From Lysobacter sp. Root76 (GTDB lineage Bacteria; Pseudomonadota; Gammaproteobacteria; Xanthomonadales; Xanthomonadaceae): 64,000 nt of DNA. The stretch's first letter is position 1. Every line of letters starts with the position of its first letter. This document shows positions 36,607-46,235 of the stretch, piece by piece. Under the pieces are notes generated by a model. That model worked only from the letters and a program-made list of their open reading frames with translations. It made no database searches and was not told the origin of the DNA. The position numbers and the translations under genes were made by a program. The stretch spans positions 3,794 through 67,793 of the forward strand of contig NZ_LMIK01000009.1 of NCBI RefSeq assembly GCF_001428685.1. Reading direction: 5' to 3'.

Positions 36607-36965
36607 GCGCCGTGCGCCAGGGCTTGCCCGGTTCGACGCGCACCTGTCCGCATTGCAAGACCACGATCCTCGACAGCGCCAGCGTCTGCCCCGCCTGCAA
36701 GCACCACCTCAAGTTCGACCCGGACGCGCTGCAACAGGCGGCGGCGAAGTTTTCGCCGCTGCATGTCGAAGGCACGATCCACGCGCCCGCCGAGGGCGCG
36801 TGGGAGTACACCATGCTGCTGGCGATCCGCGACGAGGACGGCAACGAGATCACCCGCCAGGTGGTCGGCGTAGGTGCCTTGTTTCCGGGGGAGCAGCGCA
36901 CCTTCACCTTGGCCGTCGAGGCGGTGGCCGCGACCGGCTACAAAGCGGTCAAGCGCAAGCGCTGA
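36603..36965 (+). CDS. Zinc-ribbon protein coupled to bactofilin
   Basis: 120 residues. A zinc ribbon occupies residues 13-36, with C15/C18 in CPHC and C29/C32 in CPACKHH. It is followed by an all-beta domain (HAPAEGAWEYTMLLAIRDED, GALFPGEQRTFTLAVEAV) and a basic C-terminus (YKAVKRKR). The ATGA overlap with the bactofilin gene suggests that it works with the filament, for example as a regulator or adaptor, but the partner role is inferred only from position. It has no signal peptide, so it is cytoplasmic. Confidence 0.8.
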   Translation: MSAVRQGLPGSTRTCPHCKTTILDSASVCPACKHHLKFDPDALQQAAAKFSPLHVEGTIHAPAEGAWEYTMLLAIRDEDGNEITRQVVGVGALFPGEQRTFTLAVEAVAATGYKAVKRKR

Positions 36966-37096
36966 TCCGCTATCCCGATCACGCTTCGGCATGGCCGGCG
37001 TTTGTTGCGCCGGCCATGCCGCGCTAGCATGCCGATGCCACGCTTTACCCACCCCCGCGCAGACCTGCGCGCGGCGCCGGATCGCGTGAGAACGGA

Positions 37097-37128
37097 TAGT
37101 CCCTACAAGGAATAGTCCCTACAAGGAG
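37097..37128 (+). repeat. 16-bp tandem repeat carrying a duplicated Shine-Dalgarno
   Basis: TAGTCCCTACAAGGAA (37097-37112) is followed directly by TAGTCCCTACAAGGAG (37113-37128). Each copy contains AAGGA; the second gives AAGGAG 8 nt before the ATG at 37137. Confidence 0.85.
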
Positions 37129-37136
37129 ACGTAGCC

Positions 37137-37334
37137 ATGACCAAGTCGCTGATCGACAAGATCGGGCGCGAACGCGCCGACCAGATGATAGAGAAGGCGG
37201 TGACCGACGCGGTCGCCGAAGCACAGGCGAACGGCCTGCCCGAGGCCGTGAAGATCGATGGTGTGTGGGTCAAGCGATACCCGGACGGTCGGATCGAACC
37301 GATCGATGGGGGGGCTTCCCATGCCGCCCAATGA
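37137..37334 (+). CDS. Small protein upstream of zeta-like toxin, candidate antitoxin
   Basis: 65 residues. The N-terminal half is helical (SLIDKIGRERADQMIEKAVT) and the C-terminal half is a short beta-like segment (AVKIDGVWVKRYPDGRIEPI). AAGGAG lies 8 nt before the ATG, inside a tandem 16-bp repeat. The gene overlaps the zeta-toxin-like gene by 14 bp. Size, order and overlap fit an antitoxin of a type II toxin-antitoxin pair, but it does not resemble the classical epsilon antitoxin, so this is inference. It could instead be an immunity or chaperone-like partner of a secreted effector. Confidence 0.65.
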   Translation: MTKSLIDKIGRERADQMIEKAVTDAVAEAQANGLPEAVKIDGVWVKRYPDGRIEPIDGGASHAAQ

Positions 37335-38346
37335 CGACGCGCCGACGATGGTGGTCCTGGCCGGTCCGAACGGATCCGGCAAGAGCACCATCACCCGTGA
37401 GCTCCGCGAGAGCGAGCACTTCCCCAAGAACTACATCAACGCCGACGACATCGCGGTCACGCTGAAGGAGCGTTACCCGGACGAGAACCTGCGCAACCTG
37501 CACGCGGCCAACATGGCCGAGGACCAGCGCAAGGCCGCGGTCAACGGCGACAAGCCGTTCGCTTTCGAGACGGTGATGTCGACGCCCGGCAAACTGGCCT
37601 TGTTCGACGAGGCGCACACCAAAGGCTTCGGTGTCGACCTGGTGTTCGTGACCACCGAGAGCGCGCAGATCAACAAGGTGCGCGTCGAGAACCGCGCCGC
37701 ACTGGGCGGGCACTCGGTCGACGGCGCCAAGATCGTCGAACGTTACGAGCGCGCCATGGGCCTGCTGCCGGCGGCGGTCGAAAAGGCCGACACCGCGCAT
37801 ATCTACGACAACACCGGCAAGAAGCCCATGCTGGTGGCGGAGAAGCATCCCGACGGCCACATGAGCTATCCGCTCGGCGAACAGACGCCGGCCTGGGTGG
37901 TGGAGCGCCTGCAGAAGCCGCTGGAGCAACGCGAGAAGTCGCGCGCCGAACTCGTCGCCATGGCCGAACAGGTCAAACCCGGCTCGTCGTCGATGATGGT
38001 CGACGCCGACATCGGCCGCGGCCTGACCTACAAGGGCCTGGTCGCCAAGACCACCGACAGCCACGTCATGCAGTTCGTGCCCGGCCACGAGAGCGGACAG
38101 GCCAAGCTGGTCGTGCACGACCGCAGCGTGGCGCCGACCGGCGACTACGCCAACCTGTCCCGCCCGGAGCACCGCGGCACCCAGGTCGAGATCGGCTACG
38201 CCTTCGGCGCAGACGGCAAGCATCCGGCGACCTCGCACGTGGTCGCGCCGGCGCTCGCGCAGGGCCAGCAGCAGCAACAGCAGCAGGGGCAGATGCCGCC
38301 GCCGGGGCAGGAGCCGCCCTCGCAGGGGCCGCGTTCCAAGCTCTGA
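37321..38346 (+). CDS. Zeta-toxin-like kinase with C-terminal KfrB-like domain
   Basis: 341 residues. Residues ~8-200 are a zeta-toxin-type P-loop kinase: VVLAGPNGSGKSTITREL (Walker A 15-23), YINADDIAVTL and PFAFETVMSTPGK. Zeta kinases phosphorylate UDP-N-acetylglucosamine or related nucleotide sugars and block wall synthesis. Residues ~235-310 (GLTYKGLVAKTTDSHVMQFV, KLVVHDRSV, GTQVEIGYAFG) resemble the KfrB domain found in plasmid-borne and conjugation-linked proteins; this match is tentative. The C-terminus is Gln/Pro-rich with a poly-Gln run encoded by CAG/CAA. GGGGGG lies about 6 nt upstream of the ATG at 37321. A terminator follows. The kinase call is secure and the biological role is inferred. 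Confidence 0.82.
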   Translation: MPPNDDAPTMVVLAGPNGSGKSTITRELRESEHFPKNYINADDIAVTLKERYPDENLRNLHAANMAEDQRKAAVNGDKPFAFETVMSTPGKLALFDEAHTKGFGVDLVFVTTESAQINKVRVENRAALGGHSVDGAKIVERYERAMGLLPAAVEKADTAHIYDNTGKKPMLVAEKHPDGHMSYPLGEQTPAWVVERLQKPLEQREKSRAELVAMAEQVKPGSSSMMVDADIGRGLTYKGLVAKTTDSHVMQFVPGHESGQAKLVVHDRSVAPTGDYANLSRPEHRGTQVEIGYAFGADGKHPATSHVVAPALAQGQQQQQQQGQMPPPGQEPPSQGPRSKL

Positions 38347-38372
38347 GCCGTCGCAGCCGACGGTCGTCTATC

Positions 38373-38402
38373 AGAAGCCTCGCAGTCGCGGGGCTTCTTT
38401 TT
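38373..38402 (+). terminator. Rho-independent terminator after zeta-like gene
   Basis: AGAAGCCTCGC-AGTC-GCGGGGCTTCT with one wobble pair, followed by a run of T (TTTTT), 27 bp after the stop. Confidence 0.85.
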
Positions 38403-38529
38403 GCGCGTCGGGAAAACCGCGTTGCTGTTCCCGCGGACGCGCTTGCGCCTTCGCGAAGGCAGATGGAGGAAGATTCGCTTCCGCAGCGGAGAACGAATTC
38501 TCGGCGCAGTTTTTACGGAACTGCGACGA

Positions 38530-38772
38530 TCAGTCCGTCGGCCCGCAGTTGTCGCAACCGGCGCAGTTGGGGCCGGACGCACTGGGCGCCGGCGCGATCG
38601 CGCGCCCGAGGCGGCGCATCCAGTCCGGGCGCCCGTCGCGCACCAGCGGCAGCGCGCAGACGATGCGCAGGCGGCGCACGCCGCCGGGGAACTGCTTCTT
38701 CGCGACCACGGCCGCGCTGACGATCACCGCCAGCGCGATCACCAGGTATTGCGCGAGCAGCCCGGCGTCCAT
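38530..38772 (-). CDS. FeoB-associated Cys-rich small membrane protein
   Basis: 80 residues. One membrane helix at the N-terminus (LLAQYLVIALAVIVSAAVVA, residues 5-24), a basic middle, and a C-terminal CAGCDNC cluster (C70, C73, C76); C39 is an additional Cys. The ATG at 38772 lies 2 bp after the feoB stop on the same strand, so it is the third gene of the feo operon. Small Cys-rich membrane proteins follow feoB in several phyla and are thought to assist ferrous-iron handling. That role is inferred from position and the Cys cluster. Confidence 0.75.
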   Translation of the reverse strand: MDAGLLAQYLVIALAVIVSAAVVAKKQFPGGVRRLRIVCALPLVRDGRPDWMRRLGRAIAPAPSASGPNCAGCDNCGPTD

Positions 38773-38774
38773 GC

Positions 38775-40667
38775 TCAGCCCGCTCCCAGCGCGACCGCGA
38801 CCTGATAGGTCACGAACGAGGCCAGGTAGGCCAGCGCGAACAGGTAGCCGGCGCTGATCGCGACCTGCTTCCAGGAGTTGGTCTCGCGCCGGATCGTGGC
38901 CAGGGTCGAGATGCACTGCGGCGCGTAGATGAACCACACCAGCAACGCCAGAGCGGTCGCCAGCGACCAGCCGTCGGTGATGATCGGCGCCAGCGCCTGC
39001 GCCGCGGCCTCGTCGTCGGCGGCTGACAGCGCGTACACCGTGGCCAGCGAGGACACCGCGACTTCGCGCGCGGCCAGGCCCGGGATCAGGGCGATGCAGA
39101 TCTGCCAGTTGAAGCCGATCGGCGCGAACACCGCGGTCATGGCATGGCCGATGCGGCCGGCGAAGCTGTATTCGATCGCCGGCATCGTCGCGTCGGCGGG
39201 CGCGCCCGGGAACGACAGCAGGAACCACAGCAGGATGGTCAGGGCCAGGATGATGCCGCCGACCCGGCGCAGGAAGATCCAGGCGCGCTCCCACAAGCCG
39301 ATCAGCAGATCGCGCGGATGCGGCACGCGGTACGAAGGCAGTTCCAGCAGCAAGGCGTGCTCGCCCTTGTCGCGGCGCCACTTCTTCATCACCCACGACA
39401 CCATCAGCGCGCTGAGGATGCCGGCCGCGTACAGCGCGAACAGCACCAGGCCCTGCAGGTTGAGCACGCCCAGCACTTTCTGTTGCGGGATAAAGGCGCC
39501 GATCAGCAGCGCGTACACGGGCAGGCGCGCCGAGCAGGTCATCAGCGGCGCGACCAGGATCGTCGCCAGGCGGTCGCGCGGGTCCTGGATCGAACGCGTG
39601 GCCATGATCCCGGGGATGGCGCAGGCGAAGCTCGACAGCAGCGGAATGAACGAGCGTCCGGACAGGCCGGCGCCGGCCATCATGCGGTCGAGCAGGAAGG
39701 CCGCGCGCGGCAGGTAGCCCGATTCCTCCAAGGCCAGGATGAAGGCGAACAGGATCAGGATCTGCGGCAGGAACACGATCACGCCGCCGAGGCCGGCGAT
39801 GATGCCCTTGACGACCAGACTCTTGAGCGGCCCCTCGGGCATCGCACCACCGACGGCGTCGCCGAATAAGGCAGTACCGGCCTCGATCAGGTCCATCAGC
39901 GGCGTGGCCCAGGCATAGACCGCCTGGAAGATCAGGAACATCACCACCGCCAGCGACAGCAGGCCCAGCACCGGGTGCAGCAGCCAGCGGTCGAGGCGAT
40001 CGTCGATCTCGGCGGTGCGGCGCGGCATGCTCACCGCCAGCGCCAGCAGGCGCCGGGTTTCGGCGTGCAGGTCGGCCGGTTGCGCGCCTTCGGCCAGGTG
40101 CACGCGCGGTTCGTGCGGCGCCTCGGAAAGCCGGTCCAGCATCGCCACCAGTTCGCGCGCGCCGTCGCGGCGCACCGCGACCGTCGGCACCACCGGCACG
40201 CCCAGCTCGCGCTCCAGCACGGCCAGGTCGACCTCGATGCCGCGGCGCTTGGCCGCGTCCATCATGTTGACCGCCAGTACCATCGGCCGGCCGAGTTCGC
40301 GCAGCTCCAGGGCGAAGCGCAGGTGCAGGCGCAGGTTGGTGGCGTCGACCACGCAGACCATCACGTCGGGCGCGGGTTCGCCGGGGTAGAAGCCGCGGCA
40401 GAGGTCGCGGGTGACCGCTTCGTCCAGGCTCGCCGCATGCAGGCTGTAGGCGCCCGGCAGGTCGAGCACGGCGTAGCTGCGACCGGAGGGCGCGTGCAGG
40501 CGGCCTTCCTTGCGCTCGACGGTGACGCCGGCGTAGTTGGCGACCTTCTGGCGGCTGCCGGTGAGCAGGTTGAACAGCGCGGTCTTGCCGCAGTTCGGGC
40601 TGCCGACCAGGGCCACGCGCGGGATCCCGGGCGTGGCGGCGGCTTGCATCGTCGCGGCATGACTCAT
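38775..40667 (-). CDS. feoB: Ferrous iron transporter FeoB
   Basis: 630 residues, shorter than E. coli FeoB (773) but complete. The N-terminal G domain has G1 GSPNCGKTALFN (22-33), G3 DLPGAY and G4 NMMD. A spacer follows, then two Gate regions and about eight or more membrane helices with the conserved LLSSFACAIPGIMATR and PLMTCSARLPVYALLIGAFI segments and the second YAPQCISTLATIRRE Cys motif. It imports Fe2+ across the inner membrane. Its start overlaps the feoA stop (ATGA), and the Cys-rich small gene follows. The operon is preceded by a Fur-box-like site, so iron repression is likely. Confidence 0.96.
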   Translation of the reverse strand: MSHAATMQAAATPGIPRVALVGSPNCGKTALFNLLTGSRQKVANYAGVTVERKEGRLHAPSGRSYAVLDLPGAYSLHAASLDEAVTRDLCRGFYPGEPAPDVMVCVVDATNLRLHLRFALELRELGRPMVLAVNMMDAAKRRGIEVDLAVLERELGVPVVPTVAVRRDGARELVAMLDRLSEAPHEPRVHLAEGAQPADLHAETRRLLALAVSMPRRTAEIDDRLDRWLLHPVLGLLSLAVVMFLIFQAVYAWATPLMDLIEAGTALFGDAVGGAMPEGPLKSLVVKGIIAGLGGVIVFLPQILILFAFILALEESGYLPRAAFLLDRMMAGAGLSGRSFIPLLSSFACAIPGIMATRSIQDPRDRLATILVAPLMTCSARLPVYALLIGAFIPQQKVLGVLNLQGLVLFALYAAGILSALMVSWVMKKWRRDKGEHALLLELPSYRVPHPRDLLIGLWERAWIFLRRVGGIILALTILLWFLLSFPGAPADATMPAIEYSFAGRIGHAMTAVFAPIGFNWQICIALIPGLAAREVAVSSLATVYALSAADDEAAAQALAPIITDGWSLATALALLVWFIYAPQCISTLATIRRETNSWKQVAISAGYLFALAYLASFVTYQVAVALGAG

Positions 40668-40957
40668 GGTTCGCTCCCGCCCGCTTCCGGCTGTACCTGG
40701 ATCCGCGCCGCCTCGCTGCGACGCAGGGCGAAACGGGTGAAACCGATCTGGATCAGCAGCGGCTCGGCCGAGACCGGCCCGGCGGCCATCACCTCGACCC
40801 GCTCGCCCTTGACGAAACCCAGCTCGCGCAGCCGTCGCGCGATCGCGTCGTTCGGGGCCTGGTCCTCTACGGACTCGACCGTGGCCGCGACGCGGCGCGG
40901 CAATTCGGACAATTTCAAGGTTTCACCAGTGGGCGCACGGGGCGTCCGGTCGGACAT
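40664..40957 (-). CDS. feoA: FeoA family SH3-like protein
   Basis: 97 residues from the ATG at 40957; a GTG three bases upstream is less likely. The FeoA SH3-like core is clear: LKLSELPRRVAATVESVEDQ, RRLRELGFVKGERVEVMAAG, EPLLIQIGFTRFALRRSEAA. The N-terminal extension of about 15 residues is charged. FeoA binds FeoB and is needed for ferrous iron uptake. It is the first gene of feoA-feoB-small Cys-rich protein, overlapping feoB by 4 nt. The Fur-box-like palindrome ends 3 nt upstream of the start. Confidence 0.95.
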   Translation of the reverse strand: MSDRTPRAPTGETLKLSELPRRVAATVESVEDQAPNDAIARRLRELGFVKGERVEVMAAGPVSAEPLLIQIGFTRFALRRSEAARIQVQPEAGGSEP

Positions 40958-40960
40958 CAC

Positions 40961-40980
40961 AAATACGAATTGTTCTCATT
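40961..40980 (-). promoter_or_regulatory. Fur-box-like operator upstream of feoAB
   Basis: Read on the feo strand, AATGAGAACAATTCGTATTT is an imperfect palindrome that fits the gamma-proteobacterial Fur consensus pattern (AATGA-AATNATT-TCATT type). It lies within 25 bp of the feoA ATG, where bound Fur would block transcription. Confidence 0.65.
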
Positions 40981-41061
40981 CTAGCATCGACGGCCGTACC
41001 GGGGCGGATCGCGACGGCGGCCGGCTATCATTCGCCAGACTCCACACAGCCCCCGCCCCCG

Positions 41062-41844
41062 ATGTCGCATCCGTTGCTGAGTCTGCGCGAGGGCCCCGTG
41101 GCCCGCCTGCGCCTGAACCGCCCCGCCCTGCACAACGCCTTCGATGCGGTCCTGATCGCGGCCCTGACCGGGGCCCTGGACGCGGTCGCCGGCGAGGACG
41201 CGGTGCGGGTGGTGGTGCTGGAGGGCGACGGCGCCTCGTTCTCGGCCGGCGCCGACCTCAACTGGATGCGCGGCATGGCCGCCGCCAGCGAGGCCGCCAA
41301 CCGCGACGACGCCCTGGCCCTGGCGCGGCTGATGCGGACCCTGGACGAGCTGCCCAAGCCGACCATCGCGCGCGTGCACGGCGCGGCCTTCGGCGGCGGG
41401 GTCGGCCTGGTGGCCTGCTGCGATATCGCGATCGGCGCGCCGGAGGCCAAGTTCGGCCTGACCGAGAGCAAGCTCGGCCTGCTGCCGGCGGTGATCTCGC
41501 CCTACGTGATCGAGGCGATCGGCGCGCGCCAGGCGCGGCGCTGGTTCGCGACCGCGGAAATCTTCGACGCCGACACCGCGCTGGCGATCGGCCTGCTGCA
41601 CGCGCTGGTGCCGGCCGACCAACTCGACGCGGCGGTGCAGCGCCAGATCGATCTGCTGCTCAAGGCCGGCCCGGTCGCCGCGGCCCAGGCCAAGGCGCTG
41701 GTGCGCCGGGTCGCCGCGCACGGCGACCGCGACCGCCACGACAGCGACAACGCCGACCTGATCGCGCGCCTGCGGGTCTCGCCCGAGGGCCAGGAAGGCC
41801 TGGGCGCGTTCCTCGACAAGCGCAAGCCGGCCTGGATTCCCTAG
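41062..41844 (+). CDS. liuC: Methylglutaconyl-CoA hydratase (enoyl-CoA hydratase family)
   Basis: 260 residues, crotonase fold. RLRLNRPALHNAFDAVLIAA, SFSAGADLNWMRGMAAAS and HGAAFGGGVGLVACCDIAIG are the oxyanion-hole and CoA-binding signatures. KFGLTESKLGLLPAVISPYV contains the Glu of the active site. ADLNWM and LLPAVISPYV are typical of the methylglutaconyl-CoA hydratase branch. It hydrates 3-methylglutaconyl-CoA to HMG-CoA, between LiuB/LiuD and LiuE. It is divergent from feoA and followed by a VOC gene and liuD on the same strand. It is cytoplasmic. Confidence 0.92.
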   Translation: MSHPLLSLREGPVARLRLNRPALHNAFDAVLIAALTGALDAVAGEDAVRVVVLEGDGASFSAGADLNWMRGMAAASEAANRDDALALARLMRTLDELPKPTIARVHGAAFGGGVGLVACCDIAIGAPEAKFGLTESKLGLLPAVISPYVIEAIGARQARRWFATAEIFDADTALAIGLLHALVPADQLDAAVQRQIDLLLKAGPVAAAQAKALVRRVAAHGDRDRHDSDNADLIARLRVSPEGQEGLGAFLDKRKPAWIP

Positions 41845-41943
41845 CCGGATTTCCTAACTGGAACCCAAGCCGAAACCCCTGGCCGGCCCCCTGGATCGTC
41901 CGCAGGCCCCGCACCGCCCCCGTCCGCTACAAGGAGCCGTACC

Positions 41944-42330
41944 GTGATCGACCACATGGGTATCAACGTCGCCGACTATCCGCGCAGCCGCGCCTTCTAC
42001 AGTGAAGTGCTCTCGACCCTGGGCTTCGCCGTGGTCATGGACGTGACCAGGGAACAGAGCGGCGGCTACGAAGGTTGCGGCTTCGGTCCGCCGCAGCAGC
42101 CCAAGTTCTGGATCGGTACCGGTCCGGCCCACGGCGGCGTCCACATCTGCTTCAGCGCCGCTACGCGCGCCCAGGTCGACGCCTTTCACGCCACCGCCCT
42201 GGCCCACGGCGCACGCGACAACGGCGCGCCCGGCATCCGCGCGCATTACCACGCGAACTACTACGGCGCCTACGCCTACGACCTGGACGGCAACAACATC
42301 GAAGCGGTCTGCCATCTGCCACCGGCATGA
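41944..42330 (+). CDS. VOC family (glyoxalase-like) protein
   Basis: 128 residues from a GTG start with AAGGAG 8 nt upstream. It is a single VOC fold made of two beta-alpha-beta-beta-beta modules. MIDHMGINVADYPRSRAFYS carries the first metal His, GGVHICFSA the second, and AYDLDGNNIEAVCH the C-terminal Glu. It may act on CoA or small-molecule adducts; no substrate can be assigned. It lies between liuC and liuD on the same strand and probably in the same transcript, which could mean a clean-up role in leucine breakdown. A remnant of a second VOC C-terminus lies downstream. Confidence 0.9.
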   Translation: MIDHMGINVADYPRSRAFYSEVLSTLGFAVVMDVTREQSGGYEGCGFGPPQQPKFWIGTGPAHGGVHICFSAATRAQVDAFHATALAHGARDNGAPGIRAHYHANYYGAYAYDLDGNNIEAVCHLPPA

Positions 42331-42511
42331 CCGACTCGCGCCACCAAAAAAGCGCAGGCCGCCGCGGCCCATTTGACGCGGCGCGCGTTCGCCGGCTTCA
42401 CTACCCCTTGCACCGGCACGTCCGCCACTGAATCCACCACCACCTCGTAGCCGCGCCGGCGCCTCGCGCGCCAGCCGGCCGCGCCCCGCCCGCAGGGAGG
42501 CCAGAGTCAGC

Positions 42512-42589
42512 ATGCTCGATCACTACGCCGCCTACGTATCGGACCCGGACGGGCACGACATCGAAGCGGTCCGCCGCCTGCCGGCATGA
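42512..42589 (+). pseudogene. VOC C-terminal remnant
   Basis: The 25-codon frame MLDHYAAYVSDPDGHDIEAV followed by RRLPA and TGA matches the last strand and ending of the VOC gene just upstream (YAYDLDGNNIEAV...LPPA). The rest of such a gene is not recognisable upstream, so it is probably a decayed tandem copy. GGGAGG lies before the ATG, so a tiny peptide could still be made. Confidence 0.6.
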
Positions 42590-42730
42590 CGACCCGGCCG
42601 ATCGCGCGCGCCGCGCGCCATCCAAGCACCGACCGCACCGAGGAGTCGTCGACGTGATACTGGCTTACCCGCACGGCCGAAACACTCGGCCCTCGCCCCG
42701 CCCAACCCCAGACGGGAAGGTTTGATCCGC

Positions 42731-44745
<2,015 letters not shown>

Positions 44746-44749
<4 letters not shown>

Positions 44750-45345
44750 ATCCGCGCCCAGCCCTCGCCGCTGCACTCCTGCTCGCGCTGTCGGGCTGCG
44801 TCGCGTTCGAGCACGCGCCCGCGGCCGCGCTGTCCTGCGACCCGGCCCTGGCCGGACGCTGGCGCTCCAGCGACGACGGTCCGGGCCGCGATATCGTGAT
44901 CGACGCACGCTGCCGCGCGCAGTGGCCGGTGCACGGTCGCACGGTCGAAGTGAACCTGCGCAGCTACGCCGAAGGCCCGTTGCGCTACCTGGTGCTGACG
45001 CCGCAGGACGCCGAGCGCATGCTCGGCGACGAAGGCGCGGGCCTGAGCGCGCAGGTGCCGGCCAACAGCGTGTTCATCGCCGCCTACCGGATCCGCGGCC
45101 GGCAACTGCGCGGCTGGCTGCCCAATGCCGACCTGGTGCGCGCCAGCGTCCAGGCGGGCCGCTTCAAGGGGCGCCTGCTCGCGAGCGACGAGGACGGCAG
45201 CGACGACAACGCGACGGTGCTGATGCAAAGCGATGCTGAAGCGCTTGCGGCCTTGCTCAAGCGCGGCCCCGAGCCGCTGTTCGGCCGGCTGGACGAGCCC
45301 GGATCGGAAGCGGTGGAACTCAAGCGCATCGGAGCCGCGCCATGA
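44746..45345 (+). CDS. Hypothetical lipoprotein inside the liu operon
   Basis: 199 residues. Lipoprotein signal [18 protein letters not shown] with lipobox LSGC (C18). The mature domain begins [20 protein letters not shown] and includes [20 protein letters not shown] and [18 protein letters not shown]; the two Cys may pair. No family is recognised, but the '[10 protein letters not shown]...V.ID..C.A.W' opening is reminiscent of small lipocalin-like or WxxxD lipoproteins, without proof. It overlaps liuD at its start and liuE at its end by ATGA, so it is translated at liu levels. An exported protein in a cytoplasmic acyl-CoA pathway is odd. Confidence 0.8.
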
Positions 45346-46235
45346 CCCCCTCGGTCCGCATCGTCGAAGTCGGCCCGCGCGACGGGCTGCAGAACGAAAA
45401 GGCGCAGATCGCCACCGCCGACAAGATCGCCCTGATCGATCGACTGTCCGCGACCGGCCTGCGCAGCATCGAGGCGACCAGCTTCGTCAGCCCCAAATGG
45501 GTGCCGCAGCTGGCCGACGCCGCCGAAGTGTTCTCCGGCATCCAACGCAAGCCCGGCGTGCATTACCCGGTGCTGGTGCCGAACGAACAGGGTTACGAAC
45601 GCGCACGCGCGGTCGGCGTGGAAGAGATCGCGGTGTTCACCGCGGCCTCGGAAGCCTTCAACCAGAAGAACATCAACGCCGGCATCGACGAATCGCTGGC
45701 GCGCTTCGCGCCGGTGCTGGCGCGCGCCAAGGCCGACGGCGTGGCGGTGCGCGGCTACGTATCGACCGTGCTCGGCTGCCCCTACCAGGGCGCGGTGCCG
45801 GTCGCCGACGTGGTGCGCGTGGCCAAGGCCCTGCACGCGATGGGGTGCTACGAAATCTCGCTGGGCGACACCATCGGCGTCGGCACGCCCGGCAAGGCGC
45901 GCGCGATGCTGAAGGCGGTCGCGGCGGAAGTGCCGATGCCGGCGCTGGCGGTGCATTTCCACGACACCTACGGCCAGGCCCTGTCCAACATCCTGGCCTG
46001 CCTGGAAGAAGGCGTGGCGGTGGTCGACTCGGCCGTGTCCGGCACCGGCGGCTGCCCCTACGCCAAGGGCGCCAGCGGCAACGTCGCCAGCGAAGACGTG
46101 GTCTACATGCTGCACGGCCTGGGCATCGAGACCGGCATCGACTTGAACGCACTGGCCGACACCGGCCGCTGGTTGGCCGGCCTGCTCGGCCGCGAGACCG
46201 GCAGCAAGGTCGGCAAGGCACTGGGCGCGTCATGA
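45342..46235 (+). CDS. liuE: Hydroxymethylglutaryl-CoA lyase
   Basis: 297 residues, TIM-barrel HMGL family. [17 protein letters not shown] carries the catalytic Arg (R13) and Asp (D14). [33 protein letters not shown] (metal His) and [20 protein letters not shown] (signature Cys) complete the active site. It splits HMG-CoA into acetoacetate and acetyl-CoA, the last step of leucine breakdown. The start overlaps the lipoprotein gene and the stop overlaps the GGDEF-EAL gene, both as ATGA. It is cytoplasmic. Confidence 0.96.
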   Translation: MTPSVRIVEVGPRDGLQNEKAQIATADKIALIDRLSATGLRSIEATSFVSPKWVPQLADAAEVFSGIQRKPGVHYPVLVPNEQGYERARAVGVEEIAVFTAASEAFNQKNINAGIDESLARFAPVLARAKADGVAVRGYVSTVLGCPYQGAVPVADVVRVAKALHAMGCYEISLGDTIGVGTPGKARAMLKAVAAEVPMPALAVHFHDTYGQALSNILACLEEGVAVVDSAVSGTGGCPYAKGASGNVASEDVVYMLHGLGIETGIDLNALADTGRWLAGLLGRETGSKVGKALGAS

